From PALSA-660 sp963726435 (GTDB lineage Bacteria > Actinomycetota > Coriobacteriia > Anaerosomatales > PALSA-660), in the NCBI GenBank assembly GCA_963726435.1, contig CAVSCJ010000006.1:434001-498000 (forward strand): a stretch of DNA of 64,000 bases. Reading direction: 5' to 3'. Both the position numbers and the translations under genes were made by a program. Shown here in pieces: positions 16,252-28,615 of the stretch. The stretch's first letter is position 1, and each line of letters opens with the position of its first letter. The notes under the pieces were generated by a model. It was given only the letters and a program-made list of their open reading frames with translations. It was not told where the DNA came from and ran no database searches.

Positions 16252-18090
16252 TCAGCGGGTTGCCGACTCCTCGCGCAGCTCCTCGAGCCTGCGCTGCACG
16301 TCGGCAGCCCTTTGGAACAGTTCGTCATACAGACCGGAATCCCTAGAACTCTCCGCGTCGCGCATCCGGGATTGGAGCCGGAAGTACTCCCGCTGCAACG
16401 CGAACTGGGTCAGCCGACCCAGGGTCTCCGGGAAGCTCGCCGCCGCAACCGCCGGATCGATCCCGTCGACCAGGTAGGTCGAGAGTGCGTCAGCCGCCTC
16501 CCGGTCGCGCACCGCGACGGCCTCGTACAACTCCCTCCCCGTCGCATCTCCCGCCCCGACGATCGACCTCACCACCGATGCCGTGGCCTCGTCCGTCAGA
16601 GCGCCCTCGATGGAGAGCAAATCCCGTACCTGCTCGCGCAGTTGCGGCGCAACGGCTATCAGCCGCGCGAGCTCGACCTCGATTCGCGACTGCGGGCTCG
16701 CCGAGATCTCCAGCGGTGTCTGCGCCCCGTGTGGCTCCTGGGCCGCGGCCTTCGCCGCCCGCCCGTCGAAGGCGGGCCGGACGCGCTTCGCCACCGCCGC
16801 GACGGTCGCGTAGTCGGTCTGCAGTCGGCCTGCGACGTAGTTGGCGTAATCCTGCGCCAGGATCGAGCCCCGCAGGCTCGCGATGACCGCCGCCGCGGCA
16901 TCGAGCGCACGGGTCCTGCCCTCCGGCGTAGAGAGGTCGTGCGCCTCCAGCCGGCGGTCGATGACGAACCGGACCAGCGGCTCGGCGCCTTCGATGACGG
17001 CGCGCATGGCGTCCTCGCCGCGCGCGGCGACGAAGTCGGCCGGATCCATCCCCTCCGGGATGACCGCCACCAGCAGATCCAGTCGGGCCGTGCCGGCTTC
17101 AGGAGTGGAGGAGAAGTCCAGGAACTCCGCCGCGCGGTCTGCGGCACGCATTCCGGCCTCGTCACCGTCGAACAGGTAGACGATCCGCTTCGCGAAGCGG
17201 CCCAGCAGCTTGAGATGCTGCGCCGTCAGCGCGGTACCCAACGTCGCCACGACGTTCGTGATCCCGGCCTCATGCAGCGCGATGACGTCGGTGTAGCCCT
17301 CCACGACCACAGCCGTGCCTGTCGCCACGATCGAGCTCTTCGCGCGATCTATGGCATACATGTTCGCCGACTTGTGGAAGATCGGCGTGTCGGAGGAGTT
17401 CAGGTACTTGGGCTGTCCCTCTCCTATGACCCTTCCGCCGAAGGCGATCACCCGTCCCTGGAGGTCGGAGATCGGGAACATGATCCGGTTGAAGAAGCGG
17501 TCCTTGACCTCGCCCTTCTCTTCCAGGAGAGCCAAGTTCGCGTCCACCGACTCGTCGCGCGTGAAGCCCTGCGTCGCGAGCCAGGCCGTCAGATCGCCGC
17601 GCTTGCCCGGCGCGTAGCCGAGCGTCCAGCCCTTGGCCACCGGCGAGCCGAACCCGCGCCCTGCAAGGTAGTGCCGGGCCGTCTCAGCGCCGGGCTCCTT
17701 TGATGTGGCAAGCTGCTTGCCGAAGTACTCGGCTGCGGCTCCGGAGGCCGCAACGAGGCGCTCCTTGCGGCCTTGCGGCACGCCTGGGCCGCCCTCCTCG
17801 ACGATCTCGATGCGCGCACGGTCGGCGAGCATGCGGACGACGTCAGGGAACTCCAGGTTCTGCGTCTTCATCACGAAGCCGAACGCGTCACCCCCCAGCC
17901 CGCAGCCGAAGCAGTGCCAGAGCTGCGTGGATGGGTCGACCTTGAAGGACGCGGTCTTCTCCCCGTGGAACGGGCACAGGCCCCAGAAGAGCCGTCCCTT
18001 CTGCCGAAGTGGGGTGGTCTCGGAGACCAGGGCCACGATGTCCGTCGCGTCACGAACGCGCGCGACATCCTCGTCGGAGATCCGACCCAT
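16252..18090 (-). CDS. dnaG: DNA primase
   Basis: A 612-residue primase that makes RNA primers at the replication fork. The N-terminal zinc-binding domain has CPFH at 39-42 and CFGC at 60-63. The catalytic core contains the Toprim segment VVVEGYTDVIALHEAG followed by the TLGTALT and YLFDGDEAG acidic motifs. A helical C-terminal region (about 430-610) should bind DnaB. GGAGGAGG lies 7 bases before the ATG. Length and order match the family. It sits directly upstream of rpoD on the same strand. Confidence 0.97.
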   Translation of the reverse strand: MGRISDEDVARVRDATDIVALVSETTPLRQKGRLFWGLCPFHGEKTASFKVDPSTQLWHCFGCGLGGDAFGFVMKTQNLEFPDVVRMLADRARIEIVEEGGPGVPQGRKERLVAASGAAAEYFGKQLATSKEPGAETARHYLAGRGFGSPVAKGWTLGYAPGKRGDLTAWLATQGFTRDESVDANLALLEEKGEVKDRFFNRIMFPISDLQGRVIAFGGRVIGEGQPKYLNSSDTPIFHKSANMYAIDRAKSSIVATGTAVVVEGYTDVIALHEAGITNVVATLGTALTAQHLKLLGRFAKRIVYLFDGDEAGMRAADRAAEFLDFSSTPEAGTARLDLLVAVIPEGMDPADFVAARGEDAMRAVIEGAEPLVRFVIDRRLEAHDLSTPEGRTRALDAAAAVIASLRGSILAQDYANYVAGRLQTDYATVAAVAKRVRPAFDGRAAKAAAQEPHGAQTPLEISASPQSRIEVELARLIAVAPQLREQVRDLLSIEGALTDEATASVVRSIVGAGDATGRELYEAVAVRDREAADALSTYLVDGIDPAVAAASFPETLGRLTQFALQREYFRLQSRMRDAESSRDSGLYDELFQRAADVQRRLEELREESATR

Positions 18091-18130
18091 CGGCCCACCT
18101 CCTCCTTCGTGCGGAAACGCGCCGACGCCC

Positions 18131-18174
18131 CCGGGGGCGGCAAGCCCCGGGAGCGCACGAACGCTACCGTTCGT
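18131..18174 (-). terminator. Two hairpins between hppA and dnaG
   Basis: ACGAACG/CGTTCGT (18157-18174) and CCGGGG/CCCCGG (18131-18150) follow the hppA stop on the minus strand. Neither has a T run, so read-through to dnaG is possible. Confidence 0.45.
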
Positions 18175-18208
18175 TCATGCCCGCTCCGGCGCGCGGGAAA
18201 CGTACACG

Positions 18209-20365
18209 CTACAGACGCGTGAACAGCGGAGCGAACACCACGGCGATCACGGACATGACCTTGATGAGGATGTTCATCGACGGGCCGGCCGTGTCCTTGA
18301 ACGGATCGCCGACCGTGTCGCCGACGACTGTCGCCTTGTGGGTGTCTGAACCCTTGCCGCCGAACTCGCCGCCCTCGACGTACTTCTTGGCGTTGTCCCA
18401 GGCGCCGCCCGAGTTCGCCATGAAGATGGCGAGCAGGAAGCCGACGACCAGGGCACCCGCGAGGAAGCCACCGAGCGCCTGGGAGCTCCAGAGGCCGATG
18501 CCGATGGGAAGCGCGACTGCGAGGCTGGCCGGAAGCACCATCTCCCGCAGCGCCGCACCCGTGGCGATGTCCACGCACTTGCCGTACTCGCCCTCGACGC
18601 CCTCGACGCCCTCGCGCAGCCCCTTGATCTCGCGGAACTGGCGGCGGACCTCCTCGATCATCGCCTGAGCGGCACGCCCGACGGCGTTGATCGCCATCGA
18701 AGAGAACAGGAACGGGAACATCCCGCCGACGAACAGGCCGACGATGACGTTGTTGTTGAGGATGTTGATGCCGCCCGCGAGCAGACCGACCTTCTCGGCG
18801 TAGAGCTGGAAGTACGCGAGCGCGGTGACCGCGGCCGATGCGATGGCGAAGCCCTTTGCGATGGCAGCGGTGGTGTTGCCCACCGAGTCCAACGAGTCCG
18901 TGATCGCGCGGACCTCAGGACCCTGGTGGCTCATCTCCGAGATGCCGCCCGCGTTGTCCGCGATCGGCCCGTAGGCGTCCACGGCGACGACGATGCCGGT
19001 CGTCGCGAGCATGCCGATCGCCGAGAGGCCGACGGCGAAGATGCCGCCACCGTTGGGCATCGCCCAGCCGCCGGCGTAGAAGCTCACGCCCATGGCGACG
19101 ACCAGGAAGATGATCGACGCGGCAGTGGACTGCATGCCCGTCGCGAGGCCCGACAGGATGACGGTCGCCGGGCCTGTCTTGCCGGCCTCGGCGATCCTCT
19201 TGACCGCCTTGTAGGCGTCGGACGTGTAGATCTCGGAGGCCTGACCGATCGCCATGCCGGCCGCGAGACCGACGAAGATGGCGATGAAGAAGCCGAGCGG
19301 GTTCTCGACCGTGTGCACGAGGGTCTGGCCGAAGGCGGTGAACACGGTGCCCGCGGGCACGAGCCACATCACGAGGAAGTAACACGCGATGAGCGTCAGG
19401 ATCGCCGCCCCGTACGTGCCGTACGAGAGCGCGCGACCGGCGTGGCCCTTCTCCCTGCCACGAACGAACAGTGTGGCGACCGCCGAGCACACCATGCCGA
19501 CTGCGGCGATGAGAACCGGCAGGAGCGCGCCCTTGAAGCCGAGGTATAGGGAGCCGAGTGCCAGCGGTGCGACGATGGCGCCCACGTAGGATTCGTAGAG
19601 GTCGGCACCCATGCCCGCGACGTCGCCCACATTGTCGCCGACGTTGTCGGCGATGACCGCGGGGTTGCGGGGATCGTCCTCGGGGATGCCGGCCTCGACC
19701 TTGCCGACAAGGTCGGCGCCCACGTCGGCGGCCTTGGTGTAGATGCCGCCACCGACACGAGCGAACAGAGCGATCGTGCTGGCTCCGAGGCCGAACCCGG
19801 GGATGACGTCGGAGAAGATGATCGTCGCCGGGATGCTCAGACCGAAGATGTTCAGAGCGGCGCCCTCCACCAGCGTGAGACCGTCAGCACCGCCCACCAT
19901 GCCGGTCGCGAAGAGCAGGATGATGAAGCACAGCGAGACGCCGAGAAGGCCGAGTCCCGCGACGGTCAGCCCCATCACCGCGCCGCCGCGGAACGCGACC
20001 TCGAGCGCCTTGGGCATGCTCTTGGTCGCAGCTTGCGTGGTGCGGGAGTTGGCGCGAGTGGCGATCGTCATGCCGATGAAGCCGGCGCTGGCCGAGAAGA
20101 TCGCGCCGATCAGATACGCGATGGACATGACCCATCCACCGCTCTTGGAGAGGAACAGCCCCATCGCGATCGCGACCGCGACCAGAACGATGGCGACCAC
20201 GCGGTACTCGCGCACCAGGAATGCGAGCGCACCCTCCTGGATGTGCTTGGAGATCCTCTGCATCAACGGGGATCCCGCGTCCTGCTTGAGGACCCAGAAC
20301 GCGTAGTACCCGGCCGTCCCCAAGCCGACAAACGAACACAGGATCGCGATCAACACATACGTCAT
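18209..20365 (-). CDS. hppA: Membrane-bound ion-pumping pyrophosphatase, K+-dependent type
   Basis: A 718-residue integral membrane enzyme that couples hydrolysis of pyrophosphate to export of H+ or Na+. It has many hydrophobic spans and the signature loop ADVGADLVGKVEAGIPEDDP followed by NVGDNVGDVAGMGADLYES, which holds the Mg-PPi-binding Asp residues. The segment VGNTTAAIAKGFAI has Ala where K+-independent enzymes carry Lys, indicating the K+-dependent class. Whether it pumps H+ or Na+ cannot be settled by eye. GGGAG lies about 8 bases before the ATG. Its nearness to ppdK fits a pyrophosphate-based energy economy. Confidence 0.96.
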   Translation of the reverse strand: MTYVLIAILCSFVGLGTAGYYAFWVLKQDAGSPLMQRISKHIQEGALAFLVREYRVVAIVLVAVAIAMGLFLSKSGGWVMSIAYLIGAIFSASAGFIGMTIATRANSRTTQAATKSMPKALEVAFRGGAVMGLTVAGLGLLGVSLCFIILLFATGMVGGADGLTLVEGAALNIFGLSIPATIIFSDVIPGFGLGASTIALFARVGGGIYTKAADVGADLVGKVEAGIPEDDPRNPAVIADNVGDNVGDVAGMGADLYESYVGAIVAPLALGSLYLGFKGALLPVLIAAVGMVCSAVATLFVRGREKGHAGRALSYGTYGAAILTLIACYFLVMWLVPAGTVFTAFGQTLVHTVENPLGFFIAIFVGLAAGMAIGQASEIYTSDAYKAVKRIAEAGKTGPATVILSGLATGMQSTAASIIFLVVAMGVSFYAGGWAMPNGGGIFAVGLSAIGMLATTGIVVAVDAYGPIADNAGGISEMSHQGPEVRAITDSLDSVGNTTAAIAKGFAIASAAVTALAYFQLYAEKVGLLAGGINILNNNVIVGLFVGGMFPFLFSSMAINAVGRAAQAMIEEVRRQFREIKGLREGVEGVEGEYGKCVDIATGAALREMVLPASLAVALPIGIGLWSSQALGGFLAGALVVGFLLAIFMANSGGAWDNAKKYVEGGEFGGKGSDTHKATVVGDTVGDPFKDTAGPSMNILIKVMSVIAVVFAPLFTRL

Positions 20366-20541
20366 TGGCCCACTCCCTTGTTCGCGCCTCGACTACCCCT
20401 GTGCGGTGCCGGCCCTCGACTGCCCGCGCCGCGGGTCCCACCGTATTTCGACAGGGTATCGGAACATCCTGCCGCCCGCTACGGCGAATCGGGGTCGATG
20501 CTCGCGCCCTCGAAGACCGCGGTGTCGGGCGCGCGGTCGAC

Positions 20542-21576
20542 CTACAGCCGCCACGATGCGGGTACGAACAACTCCTCGTACCGCCCGATGGCGTAGCGGT
20601 CAGTCATCCCGGCGATGTAGTCGGTCACGCTCTGCGGAAGGTCCGCAGGAGTCACGGGCCTGTACTCGTCCGGAAGGGTCCCGGGATTCTCCAGGTAGTA
20701 GCCGAACAGCGCCTTCACCACTCCGTCGGACTTCGGCTCCTCCACCTTGGCTCGCTTCGAGAGGTAGACATGCTCGAAGAGGAACGCGCGCAGCTCCATC
20801 ATGGCGTCCCAGACCGGCTGGCTCATGCGGATCGTCTCGCACCCGTCGGAGGCGCCGATCGTGTCTCGCACCATCGTGCGGATCCTGGCCCCGTGGGTGT
20901 GGCCAAGCACCTCGGTCGGCCCCGCAGGCAGCTCGTCCTCCGAGAGGACCCCGCCGCGCTCGGCGTCGTCTATGTCGTGGTTCACATACGCGATACGGTC
21001 GGCCAGACGCACGATCTGGCCCTCCAGCGTGGCCGGCTGACCCTCTCCCGTGTGGTTGAGGATCCCGTCCCGCACCTCCCACGTGAGATTGAGGCCCTTA
21101 CCCTCGTACTCAAGGTGCTCGACTACACGGAGAGACTGCGCGTTGTGGTGGTACCGGTCGGGCAGGCCCGGGTACCGCCCCCGCAGTGCGTCGTAGCATT
21201 CCGAGATCGCGTCCTCGCCCACGTGTCCGAATGGAGTGTGGCCGAGGTCGTGTCCGAGTGCGATCGCTTCGGTCAGGTCCTCGTTGAGGCGCAGGGCCCG
21301 AGCGACGCTACGGGCTATCTGTGCCACCTCGAGCGTGTGCGTCAGCCGCGTCCGGTAGTGGTCGCCCTCTGGAGCCAAGAACACCTGCGTCTTGTGCATG
21401 AGCCGCCGGAAGGCCTTGCTGTGGATGATGCGATCTCGGTCGCGCTGGTACTCGGTGCGGTACAGGTCGGGCTCGAGAACGCTCTCCCGCCCCCGCGTGC
21501 TGTCGGAGAACGCTGCGCGCTCGCAGAGCGTGCTGTGCTCCGCGGCCTCGATGTCGAGCCGGGTGACGACGCTCAC
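20542..21576 (-). CDS. dgt: dGTP triphosphohydrolase-like HD protein
   Basis: A 344-residue HD-superfamily hydrolase that cleaves dNTPs to nucleoside and tripolyphosphate. Family marks: RDRDRIIHSKAFRRLMHKTQ, THTLEVAQIARSVAR, and GHDLGHTPFGHVGE with the HD metal site, then a YHHNAQSLRVVEHLE segment and LADRIAYVNHDIDDA. GTG 21576 is chosen because it overlaps the stop of the upstream acyltransferase in a 4-base GTGA and has GGGGGAGG just upstream. The frame is open far upstream but carries a different protein there. In many bacteria dgt lies beside dnaG-rpoD, as here. Confidence 0.93.
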   Translation of the reverse strand: MSVVTRLDIEAAEHSTLCERAAFSDSTRGRESVLEPDLYRTEYQRDRDRIIHSKAFRRLMHKTQVFLAPEGDHYRTRLTHTLEVAQIARSVARALRLNEDLTEAIALGHDLGHTPFGHVGEDAISECYDALRGRYPGLPDRYHHNAQSLRVVEHLEYEGKGLNLTWEVRDGILNHTGEGQPATLEGQIVRLADRIAYVNHDIDDAERGGVLSEDELPAGPTEVLGHTHGARIRTMVRDTIGASDGCETIRMSQPVWDAMMELRAFLFEHVYLSKRAKVEEPKSDGVVKALFGYYLENPGTLPDEYRPVTPADLPQSVTDYIAGMTDRYAIGRYEELFVPASWRL

Positions 21577-22672
21577 GCGGCCTCCCCCTTCGCGTCCGCC
21601 CTCGCGCGCGCACCCACGCGCGTCTGCACTGCCTCGACGCCACGGTTGAACAGTACCGCGACAGGTACGACCACCACCAGCGAGATCACGCCGAGCCAAA
21701 GGAGCGAGATGTCCTGCGGTGCACCGGTCACGCGACGGATCACCAGCATCAGCGGTTCGTGCAGGATGTACACCGCGAAGGACGCTCCCCCTCCCGCGAC
21801 GGCCAGCGCTGCGATCCGACGGCCGCGGAGGCGCTGGATCGGCCGCGCGTAGACCACTGCGGCGACGAGCGCGAGACCGGCGGCGCGGTAGAGCCAACGC
21901 CCGCCCAAGCCCGTGAAGTACATCCCCGCCGAGAACGGCCACGGTCGCCGCCACCAGCAGCGCGGCCCCGCGCCGGCTGACGCCCAGACGCTCCCGCACG
22001 TCAGGCCAGAGCTCGAACGCCAGGAAGGCGCCCCCGAGCACCTCGAGCGCCCGGCCGACGATCAGCGACTTCTCGCCGTCGTACTGCATGCCGACCAGAG
22101 GCACCAGGTAGCACCCCGCGATCACGACGGCGGCGGTCAAGACGAGGACGCCGGCCGGTCTGATGCGGCGCATCGCCCAGACCATCAGCGGGGACCGCGA
22201 GCACGACCTGCCAGGCGATGGCCATGTACCACCACGACGGGAAGAGCGCCGCCCAGGATGCCTTGCTCACGAAGCCGAGGCCGAGGAGGACCAGCAGCAC
22301 GTTCACCGCCTGCGATAGCGGCTGCCAGCCGATGGCGAAGGCGACAACGGCGATCGGCACAGCCGCGGCCCAGTAGAAGCCGAACAGGCGGCCCAAGCGC
22401 TTCCGAAGGTAGGAGCCGGCACTCGGCGCCTTCAGGACGAGCAGCCGGCAGAGTCCCGCGCCGCTGATGACGAGGAAGATGACGACAGCCAGACCGCCGA
22501 TGCCCAGCAGCGGCGCGCGATAGGCCAGCCATCGCGGGGCCGACGGCCAAACGCCTCCGGGGAAGTACTGGTACCAGGGCAGATGCGCGACGACCACCAT
22601 GACGGCGGCGAGAGCGCGGAACGCCTCGATGTCGGGCTGACGCGAGCGGGACGGAGCGGGTGTCTCGGCCAT
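21573..22672 (-). pseudogene. Acyltransferase-3 (OafA-type) membrane protein, two frameshifts
   Basis: A roughly 365-residue O-acyltransferase spread over three frames. Frame 1 (22672 to about 22190) carries the conserved start DIEAFRALAAVMVVVAH with the catalytic-type His and spans up to WWYMAIAWQVVLAVP. Frame 2 (to about 21925) continues MVWAMRRIRPAGVLVL to LGVSRRGAALLVAATV. Frame 3 continues MYFTGLGGRWLYR to the stop at 21573. Homology-type hydrophobic character passes smoothly across both joints, each needing a single-base change in GC-rich sequence. Either a recent pseudogene or two consensus errors. It would acylate a surface glycan. Its start codon directly follows the stop of the 50-residue gene. 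Confidence 0.82.
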
Positions 22673-22825
22673 CTATCGCACGAAGGCGACGTACGCCCAC
22701 AGAAGGAGGACGATCATCGCTACGACCAAGACCGGCACGAGCCAAGGCGGCGTTGACCGGCGCCTGCTCCTCCCCTGGATGAGCGGAGAGCCCGTCCTCT
22801 GATAGAGCCGCGTCCTGCCGACCAT
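22673..22825 (-). CDS. Small single-span membrane protein, 50 residues
   Basis: The ATG at 22825 opens MVGRTRLYQRTGSPLIQGRS, continues RRRSTPPWLVPVLVVAMI and VLLLWAYVAFVR, and stops at 22675, immediately before the ATG of the acyltransferase gene. One hydrophobic helix (about residues 29-48) follows a strongly basic N-terminus, predicting an inward N-terminus. GGGGGAG lies close before the start. It is below usual gene-calling length; the tight junction suggests that it is real and co-translated. Function unknown. Confidence 0.6.
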   Translation of the reverse strand: MVGRTRLYQRTGSPLIQGRSRRRSTPPWLVPVLVVAMIVLLLWAYVAFVR

Positions 22826-22888
22826 GGCTCCCCCATCTTCGTCCTGCGGGATGCAGGACCGGCTCTGGACCCGGCCTCCGTTCGCAGG

Positions 22889-25621
<2,733 letters not shown>

Positions 25622-25712
25622 GGTCCCTCTCCCTATTCGTTCGGGGGCTTGGCGGGTGCATGATACCGCACCCTCGAGCACTTCCGAGGCCGCATATCGC
25701 GGCCGGTGGCTC

Positions 25713-26531
25713 CTAGTCCTTCACCTCCGGCGCGGCACCCAGATACCTTGCGATCTCCTGCGCGGATTCCTCCACCGCACGGTTGTCCGTGCGGATGACG
25801 ATGCAGCCGAGGCGTCGCATCAACGCACGCGCTTCATCCAATTCGCGCTCGACCTCCTCGCGTTCGGCGTAGCGAGGGACGAGAGTGCCCATCTCCCGCA
25901 TGCGCTCACATCGGATGTCCACCAACACCTTCGCGTCGGCGACGAGCCCGAAGATGCGCTTGGGATCGACCTCGAAGAGCTGGTGCGGGGGTTCCATGCC
26001 CGGTGCCAGCGGCACGTTGGAGACGCGGTAGCCCTTCGAGGCCATGTACATGGCCAGCGGTGTCTTGCCGGTGCGCGAGACGCCGATGAGCACCACGTCG
26101 GCCGCGCCCAAGTCCTCGGGGAGCCGCCCATCGTCGTGCATCACCGCGAACTCCGTCGCCTCTATGCGCTCGAAGTACTCCTCGTCGGTGCGGTGCATGG
26201 CCCCCGCCTCGCCCGCCGGTCGATGTCCGATGACCTCGGAGAGCAGACCGACAGCCGGGCCGAGGACGTCGACGCCGTTCACGCCACGGGCGACGAGACG
26301 CTCCATCTCCTCGCGCAACGGCGCGTCCACGAGCGTGTAGAAGAAGATGCAGTCCCTGCCGCAGTGCATCTCTACGGCGGCACGCAGCCCCTCTGGCGTC
26401 GTGACCTTGTCCAACCGCTCGATCCGGAAGTCGCCCGGGTAGAACTGCGCGGCGGCCGCACGGGCCACCATCTCGCCCGTCTCCCCGAGGGCGTCGGACA
26501 CTACGTGAACGGTGATCGGGTCGGGGGTCAC
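25713..26531 (-). CDS. PPDK regulatory protein (DUF299 kinase/pyrophosphorylase)
   Basis: A 272-residue bifunctional enzyme of the DUF299 family that inactivates PPDK by ADP-dependent phosphorylation of the active-site Thr and reactivates it with Pi, releasing PPi. Visible marks are the start ITVHVVSDALGETGEMVARAA, the P-loop GVSRTGKTPLAMYMA near residue 150 and GLVADAKVLVDIRCERM. Length matches the family. It starts 8 bases after glyS and directly precedes ppdK, so substrate and regulator are probably co-expressed. A relative (PpsR) acts on PEP synthase, but the adjacent ppdK makes that unlikely. Confidence 0.95.
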   Translation of the reverse strand: MTPDPITVHVVSDALGETGEMVARAAAAQFYPGDFRIERLDKVTTPEGLRAAVEMHCGRDCIFFYTLVDAPLREEMERLVARGVNGVDVLGPAVGLLSEVIGHRPAGEAGAMHRTDEEYFERIEATEFAVMHDDGRLPEDLGAADVVLIGVSRTGKTPLAMYMASKGYRVSNVPLAPGMEPPHQLFEVDPKRIFGLVADAKVLVDIRCERMREMGTLVPRYAEREEVERELDEARALMRRLGCIVIRTDNRAVEESAQEIARYLGAAPEVKD

Positions 26532-26539
26532 TTGTTGCC

Positions 26540-28615
26540 TCAGCCCTGCAGACGCGAGAAGTCGGCAACGCCCGCGAAGAGCGCGGTGAAGCGGTTCAGT
26601 AGACGCAGCCGGTTGGCGCGCAGCCGCTCGTCTTCATCCATGACGAGCACGTCGGTGAAGAACGTGTCTATCGGGGCTCGCAGCGCAGCGAGGCGCGCCA
26701 GTGCGCCCTCCCAGTCCGCTGAGGCCACAGAACGAGCCACCAGCGACTCGGAATGTTCGATGGCGTCCGCCAGGGCCGTCTCAGCCGGACCCATCTTCGA
26801 GCGGTCGTACGCCGTTCCGAGCGATGGGTCCGCCAAGTTGCGCGCACGGGCGTACGCTATCGCCAGGTCGGTCATCGGCGCGGTCTCGCGGGCCGCGGTG
26901 AGCGCGTCACACCTGCGCGCCGCGTCGGCAGGATCGTCTCCCGCGACCGAGAGGACCGCTTCGACTGTGTCGTACGCGTGGCCGCGGTCGCGCAGCATGA
27001 TCTCGAGCCGCCCCAGTGCGAAGGACTTGACCGCTGCGCCCGTCGCTGCGAGATCGAAGTCCAGGACGCCACGGTAGCCTCCCAGAGCGGCGGCAACGGC
27101 CTCGTCCAGGGTGAGATTCAGGTCGCCGTCGATCACCATCGTCAGGACGCCGATGACCGAGCGCCGCAGCGCGAACGGGTCCGCGGAGCCCGTCGGGGCC
27201 TGACCGAGTGCGAAGATCCCGCAGATCGTGTCGAGCTTGTCCGCGGCCGACACAAGGAGCCCGGGCACGTCCGCCGGCAGTTGGTCGCCCGCGAACCTCG
27301 GGCGGTAGTGGTCCACGATCGCCTGCGCGACGGCCTGGTGCTCCCCACCCGCCAAAGCGTAGTAACGGCCCATCACGCCCTGCAGAGAAGGGAACTCCAC
27401 GACCACGTGACTCACGAGGTCCGCCTTGCACAGATGCGCCGCGCGCGTGGCGCGCGACACCTGCTCGGGCGCCGCGCCGTGCAGGCTCGCCAGCGCTCCC
27501 GTGAGGTTCTCGATGCGCGCGACCTTCTCCGCCACGCTCCCGAGCTTCTCTTGGAAGACGGCGTCGGCCAGCCGCCCCACCCACGTCTCCATGGGGACCT
27601 TCAGGTCCTCGTCGTAGAAGAAGGCGGCGTCTGCAAGGCGCGCACGGATGACGCGCTCGTGCCCGCGAATGATCGGCTCGGTGCGGTCGGGGTCGCCGTT
27701 GTGCACGACGATGAACGCGTTCGTCAGCCCACCCTCGGCGTCCTCGACCGGGAAGTAGCGCTGATGGGACTCCATGGCTGTCTCGAGGACCTCGCGGGGG
27801 ACGCGGAGGAACGCCTCGTCGAAGTGGCCGACGGCCACGGTGGGCGTCTCTACGAGGTTCACGACCTCCGCGAAGACCTTCTCCGGCACGACAGCGGTCG
27901 CGCCGATCTCCGAGGCGACCGCCTCGATGCCCTCTCGGATGAACTGCGCACGCGACTCCTCGTCGACCATGACCCCGCCGCGGCGGTGCGCCTCGAAGAA
28001 GTCCGCCACCGAAGGCACCTCGATGGGACCGGGTGTCAGGAACCGGTGTCCGAAGGTGACCCTCCCGGCCGTCAAGCCCGCGAACTCGACCGGCACGACC
28101 TCAGCCCCGAACAGTGCGAGCAGCCAACGGACGGGACGGATGAAGCGGGTCTCGCCACTCCCCCACCTCTGCGACTTGGGCCAGTCGATGCCCGATGCCA
28201 CCGATGCCAGCATCCCCGGGAGCACCTCGGTCGCCGGCCGGCCGGCCGATCTGAGGATGGCGTACACGTACTCCGCCCCGTTCTCGGTGTCGCGAACCAG
28301 ATCCGAGACATCGACACCCTTGCCACGGGCGAAGCCGAGCGCTGCAGCCGTCGGATTCCCGTCCTCGTGATAGGCCGCGCGCACGGAAGGTCCCTTCGCG
28401 CGCATGTCCAAGTCCGTCTGCGAATCCGACAATCCCTCGACCACGAGGACCAGCCGCCGAGGCGCACCGAAGGCCCTTATCTCGTCGTACTCGAGTCGAG
28501 CATCCTTCAGCGCCCTCGCGGCAAGCGACTTGATCTGCGTCACGGCCGCGTAGAGCGGACCCGATGGGATCTCCTCCACGCCTATCTCGAAGACCAGATC
28601 GCGTACCTCGATCAC
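26540..28615 (-). CDS. glyS: Glycyl-tRNA synthetase beta subunit
   Basis: A 691-residue beta chain of the alpha2beta2 GlyRS that recognises tRNA-Gly. It starts LVFEIGVEEIPSGPLYA, the standard GlyS opening. The central part has HQRYFPVEDAEG and the HD-like segment AAHLCKADLVSHVVVEFP; the C-terminus is the DALR-type anticodon-binding region. GTG 28615 overlaps the glyQ stop in GTGA and has GGGAGGT upstream. The adjacent split genes are informative: most classical actinobacteria use a single-chain GlyRS, whereas Coriobacteriia and Firmicutes often have glyQS. Confidence 0.96.
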   Translation of the reverse strand: MIEVRDLVFEIGVEEIPSGPLYAAVTQIKSLAARALKDARLEYDEIRAFGAPRRLVLVVEGLSDSQTDLDMRAKGPSVRAAYHEDGNPTAAALGFARGKGVDVSDLVRDTENGAEYVYAILRSAGRPATEVLPGMLASVASGIDWPKSQRWGSGETRFIRPVRWLLALFGAEVVPVEFAGLTAGRVTFGHRFLTPGPIEVPSVADFFEAHRRGGVMVDEESRAQFIREGIEAVASEIGATAVVPEKVFAEVVNLVETPTVAVGHFDEAFLRVPREVLETAMESHQRYFPVEDAEGGLTNAFIVVHNGDPDRTEPIIRGHERVIRARLADAAFFYDEDLKVPMETWVGRLADAVFQEKLGSVAEKVARIENLTGALASLHGAAPEQVSRATRAAHLCKADLVSHVVVEFPSLQGVMGRYYALAGGEHQAVAQAIVDHYRPRFAGDQLPADVPGLLVSAADKLDTICGIFALGQAPTGSADPFALRRSVIGVLTMVIDGDLNLTLDEAVAAALGGYRGVLDFDLAATGAAVKSFALGRLEIMLRDRGHAYDTVEAVLSVAGDDPADAARRCDALTAARETAPMTDLAIAYARARNLADPSLGTAYDRSKMGPAETALADAIEHSESLVARSVASADWEGALARLAALRAPIDTFFTDVLVMDEDERLRANRLRLLNRFTALFAGVADFSRLQG

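Noticed and set aside
20542..22185. A fusion of an acyltransferase fragment with dGTPase in one frame
   Set aside because: The shared frame is due to a frameshift in the acyltransferase gene. dgt has its own start with a ribosome site and a GTGA overlap at 21576.
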